Source of the DNA: Streptosporangiaceae bacterium
GTDB taxonomy: Bacteria > Actinomycetota > Actinomycetes > Streptosporangiales > Streptosporangiaceae
DNA: 51,525 nt
Assembly: GCA_019245115.1 (NCBI GenBank)
Contig: JAFARZ010000359.1
Location: 1 to 51,525, forward strand
Direction: 5' to 3'
Shown here: in pieces, positions 32,266-40,255 of the stretch
How the letters are laid out: the number at the start of each line of letters is the position of its first letter
Numbering within the stretch: the stretch's first letter is position 1
The notes under the pieces: generated by a model
Databases searched by the model: none
What the model was told of the DNA's origin: nothing
Seen by the model: the letters and a program-made list of their open reading frames with translations, nothing else
Made by a program: the position numbers and the translations under genes

Positions 32266-33165
32266 CTAAGTTCCGATAGGGTGCCGGCTGAGGAATTCGG
32301 CGATCCCCGTGCCGACGGCCACCGGGTCCTGGATCTGAAGACCGTGGCCAACGCCCTTCACCCCGAGCCGCTCGGCCTGCGGCAGCCAGTCGAGCAGGAA
32401 GTGGTGAATCTCCCGGAATCCGGGCATCGACGCCTCGCTGTCCTCGCCCATCAGGCTTAGCACCGGCATGGTGGGCTTGGCGGGCGCCAGGGAGTCCGCC
32501 CGGGACATGGCGAAGCCCCAGTTGGCCAGCGCAGGGAAGTCGACCTGGAACACGGTATCGGCGGTCTTGTCGATCCATTCCCAGACGTCGAGCGGGCAGG
32601 TCAGGTCGAGGGAGGACAGGTAACTCGGACCGCAGACGTCGGCCATGTAGTTCACTGCCGCGGTCGACTTGTCGCCCTTGGCGTAGCGGTCGAATGCTCG
32701 CTGTATCGCCTCGTTGTTCCGCGTGACGTTTCCCGGCTCCTCGCGCATCAGGTACGGCTCGAGCAGCAGACCGGACGCGGCCCGCTCGGGATAGGCCATC
32801 AGGAACTGGAAGCCGATGACTCCGCCGAAGGAATAGGCCAGCACGTGTGCCTTTTCCACGCCCACATGGTCGAGCACCTGCCTGGCGTGGTCGGCCATGT
32901 CCTCCATCGTGTAGCTGTCCCTGTTCCGGGTGCTGCCGTTATAGCCGACCCGGTAATAGGAGATGAACTGGTACTTTTCCAGAAGCTGCGGGCAGAACGT
33001 AAGCAGTGGGGTGATCAGGCCATCCGCGACGGTGGTGCAGTGAATGCACAGAACCGGCTCGCCCTGACCGACGACGGTGTAACGGAGTTCATCGTCGTTG
33101 ACCTTGACTGTCTGGTCATGCGTGACCTTAAAATCGCGTCCCGCGTAGAACGCTGCAGTAGACAC
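32266..33165 (-). CDS. alpha/beta-hydrolase-fold protein
   Basis: 299 residues with a canonical alpha/beta-hydrolase order: oxyanion-strand LCIHCTTVADG, nucleophile elbow VLAYSFGGVIGFQF (Ser in AYSFGG), a candidate acid in LMGEDSEASM, and catalytic His in VGHGLQIQD. The elbow has Ala-Tyr-Ser-Phe-Gly rather than Gly-x-Ser-x-Gly. GTG 33165 is preferred, with AAAGGGAT upstream; the longer frame runs through the divergent promoter region and contains non-protein-like repeats. It is the first gene of the 14-gene minus-strand run, so its promoter lies in 33166-33427. Confidence 0.85.
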   Translation of the reverse strand: MSTAAFYAGRDFKVTHDQTVKVNDDELRYTVVGQGEPVLCIHCTTVADGLITPLLTFCPQLLEKYQFISYYRVGYNGSTRNRDSYTMEDMADHARQVLDHVGVEKAHVLAYSFGGVIGFQFLMAYPERAASGLLLEPYLMREEPGNVTRNNEAIQRAFDRYAKGDKSTAAVNYMADVCGPSYLSSLDLTCPLDVWEWIDKTADTVFQVDFPALANWGFAMSRADSLAPAKPTMPVLSLMGEDSEASMPGFREIHHFLLDWLPQAERLGVKGVGHGLQIQDPVAVGTGIAEFLSRHPIGT

Positions 33166-33288
33166 GGATATCCCTTTCTCTTGGCACGAATTATTTGGCC
33201 GGTACGATGAAGTCTTGATCGTTGCCAAGACAGGGTCAAGCTCACGGGACGACCGGCGGGAATTATCGTGATGTCCGGCCCCTCTTTC

Positions 33289-33324
33289 CGTTAAGTTGCC
33301 CGTTGAGTTGCCCGTTGAGTTGCT
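33289..33324. promoter_or_regulatory. three tandem 12-bp repeats in a divergent promoter region
   Basis: CGTTAAGTTGCC, CGTTGAGTTGCC and CGTTGAGTTGCT occupy 33289-33300, 33301-33312 and 33313-33324. The gap 33166-33427 separates the divergent hydrolase operon and SDR gene. The tandem spacing suggests cooperative binding of a regulator to one or both promoters. Confidence 0.55.
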
Positions 33325-33427
33325 CGGCGGGGAGACCGGGACGATGAGGTGTGAACAGACCTGACGAAGTACGCGGGATCGCGAGTTGAACGGCATGAAT
33401 GGCGGCGGATGGGGAATACAACGCGTC

Positions 33428-34441
33428 ATGGCAGGAGACGTTACGGATAATGGACGCAGTGAGCGGCATTACGACGAGAATTCGACAGCCGCGGAAGTGA
33501 TCGCCGGGCACGATCTGCACGGCCGCGACGTGGTGGTGACCGGAGGAACGAGCGGTCTCGGCTGCCACACGGCACAGGCCTTCGCCATGGCGGGGGCACG
33601 GGTGATCCTGGCCGGGCGCAATCCGATAGCCGGAGAACGCGCGGCCGCCGCGGTGGCCCGTGATGCCGGGAATCGGCAGGTTGCCTTCGAACTCCTCGAT
33701 CTGGCTTCGCTCACGTCGGTTGAGAGCTTCGCCGACCGGTACCTCGCGACTGGCCGGCCGCTGCACATACTGGTCAACAACGCCGGCGTCATGGCGACGC
33801 CGTACCGGCAGACGGCAAACGGGTTTGAGCTGCAGTTCGGCACGAATCACGTCGGGCATTTCGCCCTGACCAAGGGATTGCTGCCCGCGCTGACGGCGGC
33901 CGGGGGAGCGCGTGTAGTGTCGGTTTCGTCCAGTGCGCACCGCCGGTCGGACATCGACTTCGACGATCCGAACTTCGAACGTCGCGAGTATGACCCATGG
34001 GTTGCCTACGGTCAGTCAAAGACCGCTAACGGATTGTTCGCAGTCGAGCTGACGCGCAGGTTCGCCGGGCAAGGTATCTTCGCCAACGCGGCCACCCCCG
34101 GCGCGGCGATGACCGGCCTGCAGCGGCACCTTTCCACAAGCGACAAGATCGCGCGGGGCTGGCTCAATCCCGACGGCAGCACGGCGGAGATACCGGGCTG
34201 GAAGACGCCCGAGCAGGGTGCCGCCACCTTCGTGTGGGCGGCCGTGGCCCCTGAACTCGAGGGGGTCGGCGGCCTGTACCTGAATGACTGTGCCATCGCC
34301 GAGCCCTGGACCGGACACGGCAACCCGTCCGGATTCGGTTACTACCGCCCTTACCTGCTTGACCCCGAGCGGGCCGGCCGGCTGTGGACTCTGACCGAGC
34401 AGCTCATCGAAGACCGCGCCGCAGCGGGCCGACGGCGGTAA
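33428..34441 (+). CDS. short-chain dehydrogenase/reductase (retinol-dehydrogenase-like)
   Basis: 337 residues with the classical SDR Rossmann fold. The cofactor motif is VVVTGGTSGLGCH, followed by ILVNNAGVMATPYRQTANGF and the catalytic SSSAHRR ... YGQSKTANGLFAVEL (Tyr-x3-Lys). Substrate is likely a ketone or alcohol, unassigned. ATG 33428 is preferred because the SDR core begins soon after it; ATG 33386 would add 14 low-complexity residues (MNGMNGGGWG). It is divergent from the hydrolase operon and may share its repeat operator. Confidence 0.87.
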   Translation: MAGDVTDNGRSERHYDENSTAAEVIAGHDLHGRDVVVTGGTSGLGCHTAQAFAMAGARVILAGRNPIAGERAAAAVARDAGNRQVAFELLDLASLTSVESFADRYLATGRPLHILVNNAGVMATPYRQTANGFELQFGTNHVGHFALTKGLLPALTAAGGARVVSVSSSAHRRSDIDFDDPNFERREYDPWVAYGQSKTANGLFAVELTRRFAGQGIFANAATPGAAMTGLQRHLSTSDKIARGWLNPDGSTAEIPGWKTPEQGAATFVWAAVAPELEGVGGLYLNDCAIAEPWTGHGNPSGFGYYRPYLLDPERAGRLWTLTEQLIEDRAAAGRRR

Positions 34442-34521
34442 CCGCCAGCCCCGGTGCTGAGCCTACGGGCTTAGCGCCGGGCGGCGGTGAACCGAGCGCC
34501 GGCCCGGCACCCGGTCAATCG

Positions 34522-36012
34522 TTACTGACGTTCCCTGGCGCGGTTGGCGACGGTTACCGGGGCTCCCTTCGGATCGGTCTGCCGCCGAGGCCGCACGCTC
34601 GGGTCGGCCACGGTGAGCACCAGCATCAGGGCCGACAGCACCGTCAGCACGATCGCGAACCCGTGCAGGCCGCTGTCGGTCGCCCGCTGGCCGAAGGTGG
34701 CGCTGATCAGAGACGTCGACAAGATCGCGCCGAGATAGCCGGCTGTCCGCAGCAAGCCTGATGCTGTGCCGATGTGCGCCGCGGGCGTCTGCGCGTACAT
34801 CGCGGACTGGTTGCCGACCACGTTCAGCCCGGTCGGCACGCCGAACAGGATGTTCGCCACCAGCAGCTCCCAGGTCGCAGACCTCGAGTTCAGTATCAGG
34901 AGGAACAGAGCGCCGAGGATCATCGCGACGGTGCCGACGACAAGTGGTGTGAACACTGCCCGGTTGCGTGAACCGAGCATCGACAGAACCGCGGCCACCA
35001 CGAAGGCGGGTGTGAGCAGCAGTCCGGCGGCCGAGGCAGACCGCCCCGCGCTCTGCTCCAGCCACTGCGTCCAGCCGTAGATGATCCCGTAGATGCCGAC
35101 GAAGGCCATCGCGTAACGGATATACGTGAACGTCAGGGCCCGGTTGGCAACCAGCATCCTGACATCGATGAACGGGGTCGGCCAGCGACGCTCCCAGGCG
35201 GTCAGTGCGAACAGCAGCGCCACGGCCGCGCCCAGGTAATACCAGTTGGGTCTGGTCGGGTTCATGAGGAACAGCAGCAGCATCGTCAGGCCCGCCGCGA
35301 AGACCACGAGGCCGACCGGGTCGATCCGGCGCCAGGCGGCAGGCTGGTCCGGCGTGCCGTTCCCCCGCTCGACAGCGATGGGCTCATCGTGCGGAAGCCA
35401 CACCAGCACGAACGCGGCGCCGAGCCCGGCGAGCGGGATGTTGATCAAGAAGATCGATCGCCAGCCGCCTACCGTGAGCAAAAAGCCGCCAAGCAGCGGT
35501 CCGACGGCCATCGTGACCTGGCCCGCGGTCGCCAGCGCGCCGAGTACCCGGCCCGGCGTGCGCTGGCTGAGGCGTTCGGATTGCCGGCGGATCAGGGCGA
35601 CTGCCGCCGGGTAGGCGGCGGAGGTGCCGAGGCCGATGATGATACGCGCCGCTATCAGCGGGGTCAGCGACGCCCACGGCAGGCCTAGCACCCCGCCGAG
35701 TGCCACCAGCGCCAAGCCGCCGAGGTAGACACGCCGGGCGCCCATCTGGTCAGCCAGCTTGCCCATCGTCGGCTGACCGACCGAGGTGGCGAGGTACAGC
35801 GCCGACACGAGCCAGATCGTGGTGGCCGTCCCGACGTGCATGGAGTGCCCGATCGCGACCAGCGCGATGGCGATTATGGAGGAGTTGATGGGATTGAGGA
35901 CAGCGCCGAACGAGGTGGCGAACATAAAGCGGCCGCCGAATCCCACGTCGGCGGGTTCGGGTCCGGTCCTAACCCGCTCCAGGGTTATCTGTCGCATAGC
36001 GACTCCGGTCAT
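34522..36012 (-). CDS. MFS transporter, DHA2/14-TM drug-exporter type
   Basis: 496 residues with hydrophobic segments in the MFS pattern and the usual GKLADQMGARRVYLGGL motif (motif A) after helix 2, GRVLGALATAGQVTMAVGPLLGGF in helix 5, and an amphipathic hydrophobic C-terminus ending in a short basic tail. The two-halves plus two extra helices fit DHA2 exporters. It would export a small molecule by proton antiport; substrate unknown. It is transcribed with the SnoaL-like gene: stop of that gene at 36019 and this start are 6 bases apart. Confidence 0.88.
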   Translation of the reverse strand: MTGVAMRQITLERVRTGPEPADVGFGGRFMFATSFGAVLNPINSSIIAIALVAIGHSMHVGTATTIWLVSALYLATSVGQPTMGKLADQMGARRVYLGGLALVALGGVLGLPWASLTPLIAARIIIGLGTSAAYPAAVALIRRQSERLSQRTPGRVLGALATAGQVTMAVGPLLGGFLLTVGGWRSIFLINIPLAGLGAAFVLVWLPHDEPIAVERGNGTPDQPAAWRRIDPVGLVVFAAGLTMLLLFLMNPTRPNWYYLGAAVALLFALTAWERRWPTPFIDVRMLVANRALTFTYIRYAMAFVGIYGIIYGWTQWLEQSAGRSASAAGLLLTPAFVVAAVLSMLGSRNRAVFTPLVVGTVAMILGALFLLILNSRSATWELLVANILFGVPTGLNVVGNQSAMYAQTPAAHIGTASGLLRTAGYLGAILSTSLISATFGQRATDSGLHGFAIVLTVLSALMLVLTVADPSVRPRRQTDPKGAPVTVANRARERQ

Positions 36013-36018
36013 AGAAAG

Positions 36019-36486
36019 TCATAGGCGGTCCCGCTGGTTCCCGTGCTCATCGATCGGAGACCACCAGAGGTTGAAGTTGAGCAGTCCTTCGCCGAACATG
36101 GCCGCCTGCCCCTGCACCATCATGTTGTCCGCGTTGAAGTTGAAGTGGTCGACCGCGTTGAACCACAGGCGGTCATAGAGTGACTCACTGCCTTCGGGGG
36201 CATTGGCGCGGCGGGCCTCCACGTGGATCACATCGATGAGCTGTCCTGCGTCCTGGTTGACGAGCACTGCCTCGGAGGTGAACTTGAGCGTGCCACCGGA
36301 AGCCGAATACCACAGCTTGAGAAAGTCCTGGACGCGTTCCAGACCCTCGTGCCAGCCGGAGAAGGGATGATTCCCAGGGGTCAGGAACCTGAATTCGGGA
36401 ACGAAGAACTCCAGCGCCCGATCGCGGTCGCCGGACAGCAGGGCGGCACTCGCCATGGCGAAGCGCTCCTTGGTAAATTCTGACAT
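36019..36486 (-). CDS. SnoaL-like/NTF2-fold protein
   Basis: 155 residues with a SnoaL/NTF2-like cone fold pattern: FTKERFAMASAALLSGDRDR, ALEFFVPEFRFLTPGNHPF, VQDFLKLWYSASGG, and a C-terminal GEGLLNFNLWWSP. The conserved catalytic residues of polyketide cyclases are not assignable by eye. Such folds serve as cyclases, isomerases or small-molecule hydrolases, often in secondary-metabolite loci. ATG 36486 is the natural start. The gene is coupled closely to an exporter and faces a 397-bp upstream gap. Confidence 0.75.
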   Translation of the reverse strand: MSEFTKERFAMASAALLSGDRDRALEFFVPEFRFLTPGNHPFSGWHEGLERVQDFLKLWYSASGGTLKFTSEAVLVNQDAGQLIDVIHVEARRANAPEGSESLYDRLWFNAVDHFNFNADNMMVQGQAAMFGEGLLNFNLWWSPIDEHGNQRDRL

Positions 36487-36883
36487 CGTAGCTCGATCCT
36501 TTGCTGTCAGGGCTGCTCGGGGAAGTTTCGGCCCCGAGGCGATCGGCAGCCCACCGCCACGTACCCCCGAAAACGGTTAGCAGCGGATATCGCTGTTCGC
36601 TCGCGGCGAAATCAGGCGGAATCAGGGCCGGCCGGTCGCGCTTGCGCCAGCTGATCACTATCCGAAGGTGGCCGAATACGGCCATATCGAGAGCGTAAAA
36701 AAGTGCTTAAACCGCAGGCAAGGCAACCATGAAGGTGAGCGATACTCCGTAGAGTCCGCGCTGATACTCAGTAATCTCTGACCCGTCCGATGCTCGCACC
36801 CTCATGATCGTTGAGCCACCGCCGTTCGGTAAAATGATCTTTTATCCGCATATGTCGTGGCGAAGCTCATGTCGTGGCGAAGC
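36487..36883. other. intergenic gap with promoter(s) and a short tandem repeat
   Basis: No gene is supported. The region contains the upstream sequences of the SnoaL-MFS pair (minus strand) and the stop end of the SDR on the same strand. A 17-bp tandem repeat near the right edge is listed separately. I see no clean -35/-10 pair. Confidence 0.6.
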
Positions 36884-36885
36884 TC
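36852..36885. repeat. 17-bp tandem duplication touching an SDR stop
   Basis: ATGTCGTGGCGAAGCTC occurs at 36852-36868 and 36869-36885; a degenerate third copy (ATGTCGCGGAGAAGCC) at 36886-36901 is the last codons of the minus-strand SDR gene. It looks like slippage or duplication of the gene's 3' end. Confidence 0.75.
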
Positions 36886-37657
36886 ATGTCGCGGAGAAGC
36901 CGCCGTCGGCATAAATCGTCTGGCCGGTTATGTAGTCGCTGGCGCGGGAGGCCAAGAACACCGCGACGCCGGCGAAGTCGCTTGGTTCTCCGTTCCGCCC
37001 GATCATCGTCCGCGCGGCGAGTGCCGCCAGCCGTGCCGGATCCGACGCCGCGACACGGGTCAGCGGCGTCACCACGAACCCGGGACACACCGAGTTGCAG
37101 CACACCCCGGACGAGGCCCATGCCTCCGACTGCGAGCGGGTCAGCGCGGCCAGCCCGCCTTTGGACGCACCGTAACCGCCGCTGTTGCCGAATGCCCGCT
37201 GCGCCTGCTGCGACGTCACGTTGATGATCCGCCCCCAGCCCCGCGAAGCCATGATCGGCCCGAAGCGCTGCCCGAGCAGGAACGGCGCGGTCAGGTTCAC
37301 CGCCATCGTCAAGTCCCAGTCGGAGACGGTCAGCGACGCCAGCGGCGGCCGGACGTTGACACCGGCGCAGTTGACCAGGATGTCCGGCGGCCCGAACACG
37401 TCCGCCGCCGCGGCCGCCGCCCGCGACACCTCGGCACGGGAGGAGAGGTCCGCGCTCACCGCTGCCGCCTCGGCTCCCGCCCTGATCAGCTCCGCGACAT
37501 GAGCCTCCAGACGGCCGGCGTCGCGCGCGACGAGCACCATCCGTGCCCCCGCCCGGCCCAGCGCCCCGGCCATCGCCGCTCCGATCCCAGAGCTCCCGCC
37601 CGTCACGACCGCTACTCGCCCGCTCAGCGAGAACAGTGATGTGAGATAGTCATCCAT
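36884..37657 (-). CDS. short-chain dehydrogenase/reductase (oxoacyl-reductase-like)
   Basis: 257 residues, classical SDR: LSGRVAVVTGGSSGIGAAMA, VNCAGVNVRPPLASLT, and NVTSQQAQRAFGNSGGYGAS-KGG with Tyr-x3-Lys. A C-terminal IYADGGFSAT is typical of the family. ATG 37657 is preferred over the TTG at 37666. Likely an NAD(P)H-dependent ketoreductase or dehydrogenase, substrate unknown. It is divergent from the MFS gene at 37785 across about 127 bp containing an inverted repeat GAATCC ... GGATTC (37690-37710). Confidence 0.87.
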   Translation of the reverse strand: MDDYLTSLFSLSGRVAVVTGGSSGIGAAMAGALGRAGARMVLVARDAGRLEAHVAELIRAGAEAAAVSADLSSRAEVSRAAAAAADVFGPPDILVNCAGVNVRPPLASLTVSDWDLTMAVNLTAPFLLGQRFGPIMASRGWGRIINVTSQQAQRAFGNSGGYGASKGGLAALTRSQSEAWASSGVCCNSVCPGFVVTPLTRVAASDPARLAALAARTMIGRNGEPSDFAGVAVFLASRASDYITGQTIYADGGFSAT

Positions 37658-37784
37658 GTTCACCAACGCTACCGGGCCGAGTTAACGAAGAATCCGCCGG
37701 AGCGGGATTCCCATCGCGCTTAGGAATAATCCTGGGTAATTGGGCAGCGACCCCGTACGGATAACCGTCTCTCAGGGAGGTCCG

Positions 37785-39293
37785 GTGACTGAAATGCCAT
37801 ATTCGGCCGCATCACCAGGGAGTCCCCGTCGCACGGTGGCGAATACGCACCTGCTCCTGGTGCTCCTCTGCGCGGTTCAATTTATCGACTCTTTCGACAT
37901 CGCGTCCATGGCGCCGGCTTTGCCGAAAATCCAGCACGACCTCGGCATGACGCCCAATACGCTCCAGTGGGTGGTGACCGCCTACGTTCTCGGATATGGG
38001 GGTTTGCTGCTGCTCGGCGGCCGGCTTGCGGATCTGTTCAACCGCAAGCGCCTGCTCATTATCGCGCTTGTGATCTTCACGATCGCCAGCGTCGTCGGAG
38101 GTGTCGCCACAACAGGCGATATGCTGATCGGCGCGCGGCTGGCGAAGGGCATTACCGCCGCGTTCACGGCACCCGCTTCTCTGGCGGTCCTGCTGCACAC
38201 ATACGACGACGAGGACGAACGCAACAAGGCTCTCGGTACGTACGGGTCGATCGCGGCCATCGGCTTCGTTTTCGGCCTGGTGCTGGGCGGCCTGCTTTCC
38301 AGCGTGACCTGGCGCCTCGTCTTGTTCGTTCCGGCCGCGCTCGCTCTGCTCGTGTCCATAATGGGCGCCTACGTCATTCCTGGTGCAGATCACCGGACGG
38401 GGGCTGGCCGGCAACCGGTCGACGTCGTCGGCGCCGTTACCGTGACCGTGGCACTGCTCGCGCTCGTCTTCGGCGTGAGCCGGGCCTCGACCAGTGGCTG
38501 GGGCGACGGTCTTGTGGTGGCCTCGCTGGTCGTTGCCTTCGTGCTCACGATCGTGTTCCTGCTGGTCGAACGGCTGGTCAAGTCGCCGCTGGTGCCGTTG
38601 GGGATCTTCGCCAGGCCCGGCCTGGCCCCGGCGAACTCGGTCGCGTTCCTGTTCCAGGGCAGCTATGTCGCCTGGCAGTTCCTCGCGACCCTGTACCTGC
38701 AGAACCTCCAGCACTGGGCCCCGGTCTACGTGGGACTCGTGATGTCACCCGGCGGGATCATCATGATGTTCACCGCCCGTCGCTGGGCGGGCTACGTGGG
38801 GAAGGTGGGTGCCTGGCGGCTCAACAGCGTCGGGATCTTGCTCATCGGCCTCGGCTATCTCTGGACGCTGCTAGCGTTCGGTCATGTCAGCGCGGCGCTG
38901 CTGTTCGTCCTCGCGCAGGTCATCCTCGGTACCGGGTACTCGATCAGCTACCCGGCGTCCAACATCACGGCGGTCTCCGGCGCCCGGATGAACGAGCAGG
39001 GGCTGGCGTCTGGCCTGTTCTTCGCCGCGTTCCAGGTCGGGAGCGGCGTGATCCTGGGCATCGTCGCGTCCGTCTACACCGCGCACACGAACGCGCATTA
39101 CAGCCTGGCGGGGTTCCGTCCAGCGTTTACGGCGGTGGTGGCGGTGGGGGCTCTCGCCCTGCTGATCTGCCTGGTTCAGGCGGCACGGGCTCCCAGGACA
39201 GGGATTGCCCAGCCTGTCCAGCCGGAGGCCGTACCACCCGGCGGCGAAGAGGCGCAGGCCGAATGGGAACGAGCCGGCCGGCGCTCGGGATGA
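37785..39293 (+). CDS. MFS transporter, DHA2/14-TM type
   Basis: 502 residues. The opening hydrophobic segment LLLVLLCAVQFIDSFDIASM is the first helix; motif A is seen in GGRLADLFNRKRLL and the exporter motif C-like stretch is in GTYGSIAAIGFVFGLVLGGL. Fourteen hydrophobic segments are consistent with DHA2 drug/solvent exporters. GTG 37785 follows GGGAGG by four bases; ATG 37794 is the nearby alternative. A regulator is not encoded next to it, so control may come from elsewhere or from the divergent SDR promoter region. Confidence 0.87.
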   Translation: MTEMPYSAASPGSPRRTVANTHLLLVLLCAVQFIDSFDIASMAPALPKIQHDLGMTPNTLQWVVTAYVLGYGGLLLLGGRLADLFNRKRLLIIALVIFTIASVVGGVATTGDMLIGARLAKGITAAFTAPASLAVLLHTYDDEDERNKALGTYGSIAAIGFVFGLVLGGLLSSVTWRLVLFVPAALALLVSIMGAYVIPGADHRTGAGRQPVDVVGAVTVTVALLALVFGVSRASTSGWGDGLVVASLVVAFVLTIVFLLVERLVKSPLVPLGIFARPGLAPANSVAFLFQGSYVAWQFLATLYLQNLQHWAPVYVGLVMSPGGIIMMFTARRWAGYVGKVGAWRLNSVGILLIGLGYLWTLLAFGHVSAALLFVLAQVILGTGYSISYPASNITAVSGARMNEQGLASGLFFAAFQVGSGVILGIVASVYTAHTNAHYSLAGFRPAFTAVVAVGALALLICLVQAARAPRTGIAQPVQPEAVPPGGEEAQAEWERAGRRSG

Positions 39294-39301
39294 ACCGGAC
39301 G

Positions 39302-40204
39302 CTATAACAGTACGGGCCGGGCGCCGATCAGCCCCAGCGCGTGCCCGGCCAGCCGGCATCCGGACCCCAGCGCCTCACCCGGCGGCTTCTTGTCCAGCCA
39401 CGCTGGAATGAACCCGGCGACGAACGCGTCTCCCGCACCCGTCCCGTCCACCACATGGTCCACCGGGGGAGCCGGCACCCGCACCGGCGGGCGCCCGTTC
39501 GCGTAGAACAACGCCCCGTCCGCTCCCAGCTTCACCACGACCTGCGGATACCACGCGGTCAGCACCCGCGCCGCGGCCTCCGGATCGTCGCGGCCGGTCA
39601 GCACCCGGGCCTGGGCCGCGTTCACGAACAGCAGTATCGCGCCGCCCGACAGCTCGAGGAACGGCTCCGCCCCCACTCGCTCCAGCGGCGCCGCCGACGC
39701 GGCGTCCACCGATGCCGTCATCCCCGCTCGCCGGGAGTATTCCAGCGCGGCCAGCCCCGCGGCGCGGCCCCCCTCGGACAGCAGCGTGTATCCCGACACG
39801 TGCAGGTGGGCGCCCGGCACGAACAGGTCATGCGGCAGGTCGTCCGGCGACAGCGCCGCGTTCGCCCCCGGATCCGACAGCATGGTCCCCTCGCCCTTGT
39901 GGGTGACCATCACCACGCAGGTGCCGGTGGGCCGTTCCGGGTCCATCACCAGGCGCGCGTCGACGCCGTAGCCCATAAGTTCCATATCGCGGTTTCGCCC
40001 GGCTATGTCCGCCCCGCGTCGCCCGACGAACGCGACGTCGCCGCCGTCCGCGGCGATCCACGCGGCGACGTTCGCTCCGGAACCACCGCCGTGCATGGAC
40101 ACGTTCGCAGGCGTATCGCTACCCCTGGCGAGTGGCAGTTTCGCGTGGGCGACCGTGTCGGTCATCAGGTCGCCGATGACAACCACGCGTGCCATTCTCG
40201 TCAT
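39302..40204 (-). CDS. PfkB/ribokinase-family sugar kinase
   Basis: 300 residues: RVVVIGDLMTDTVAHAKLPL at the start, GGGSGANVAAWIAADGG (substrate-binding di-Gly), and the ATP/anion-hole motif VDGTGAGDAFVAGFIPAW with the catalytic Asp. Family members phosphorylate ribose, fructose, adenosine or other sugars; which one is unknown. ATG 40204 is used; ATG 40195 is equally possible, as ribosome sites are weak. It follows the CobU-like gene in the same direction, 51 bp apart. Confidence 0.87.
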   Translation of the reverse strand: MTRMARVVVIGDLMTDTVAHAKLPLARGSDTPANVSMHGGGSGANVAAWIAADGGDVAFVGRRGADIAGRNRDMELMGYGVDARLVMDPERPTGTCVVMVTHKGEGTMLSDPGANAALSPDDLPHDLFVPGAHLHVSGYTLLSEGGRAAGLAALEYSRRAGMTASVDAASAAPLERVGAEPFLELSGGAILLFVNAAQARVLTGRDDPEAAARVLTAWYPQVVVKLGADGALFYANGRPPVRVPAPPVDHVVDGTGAGDAFVAGFIPAWLDKKPPGEALGSGCRLAGHALGLIGARPVLL

Positions 40205-40255
40205 CACCCCATCGCATGCTGACCCGGCACTAAGCATCGCTGGTGAGCGGAATCT

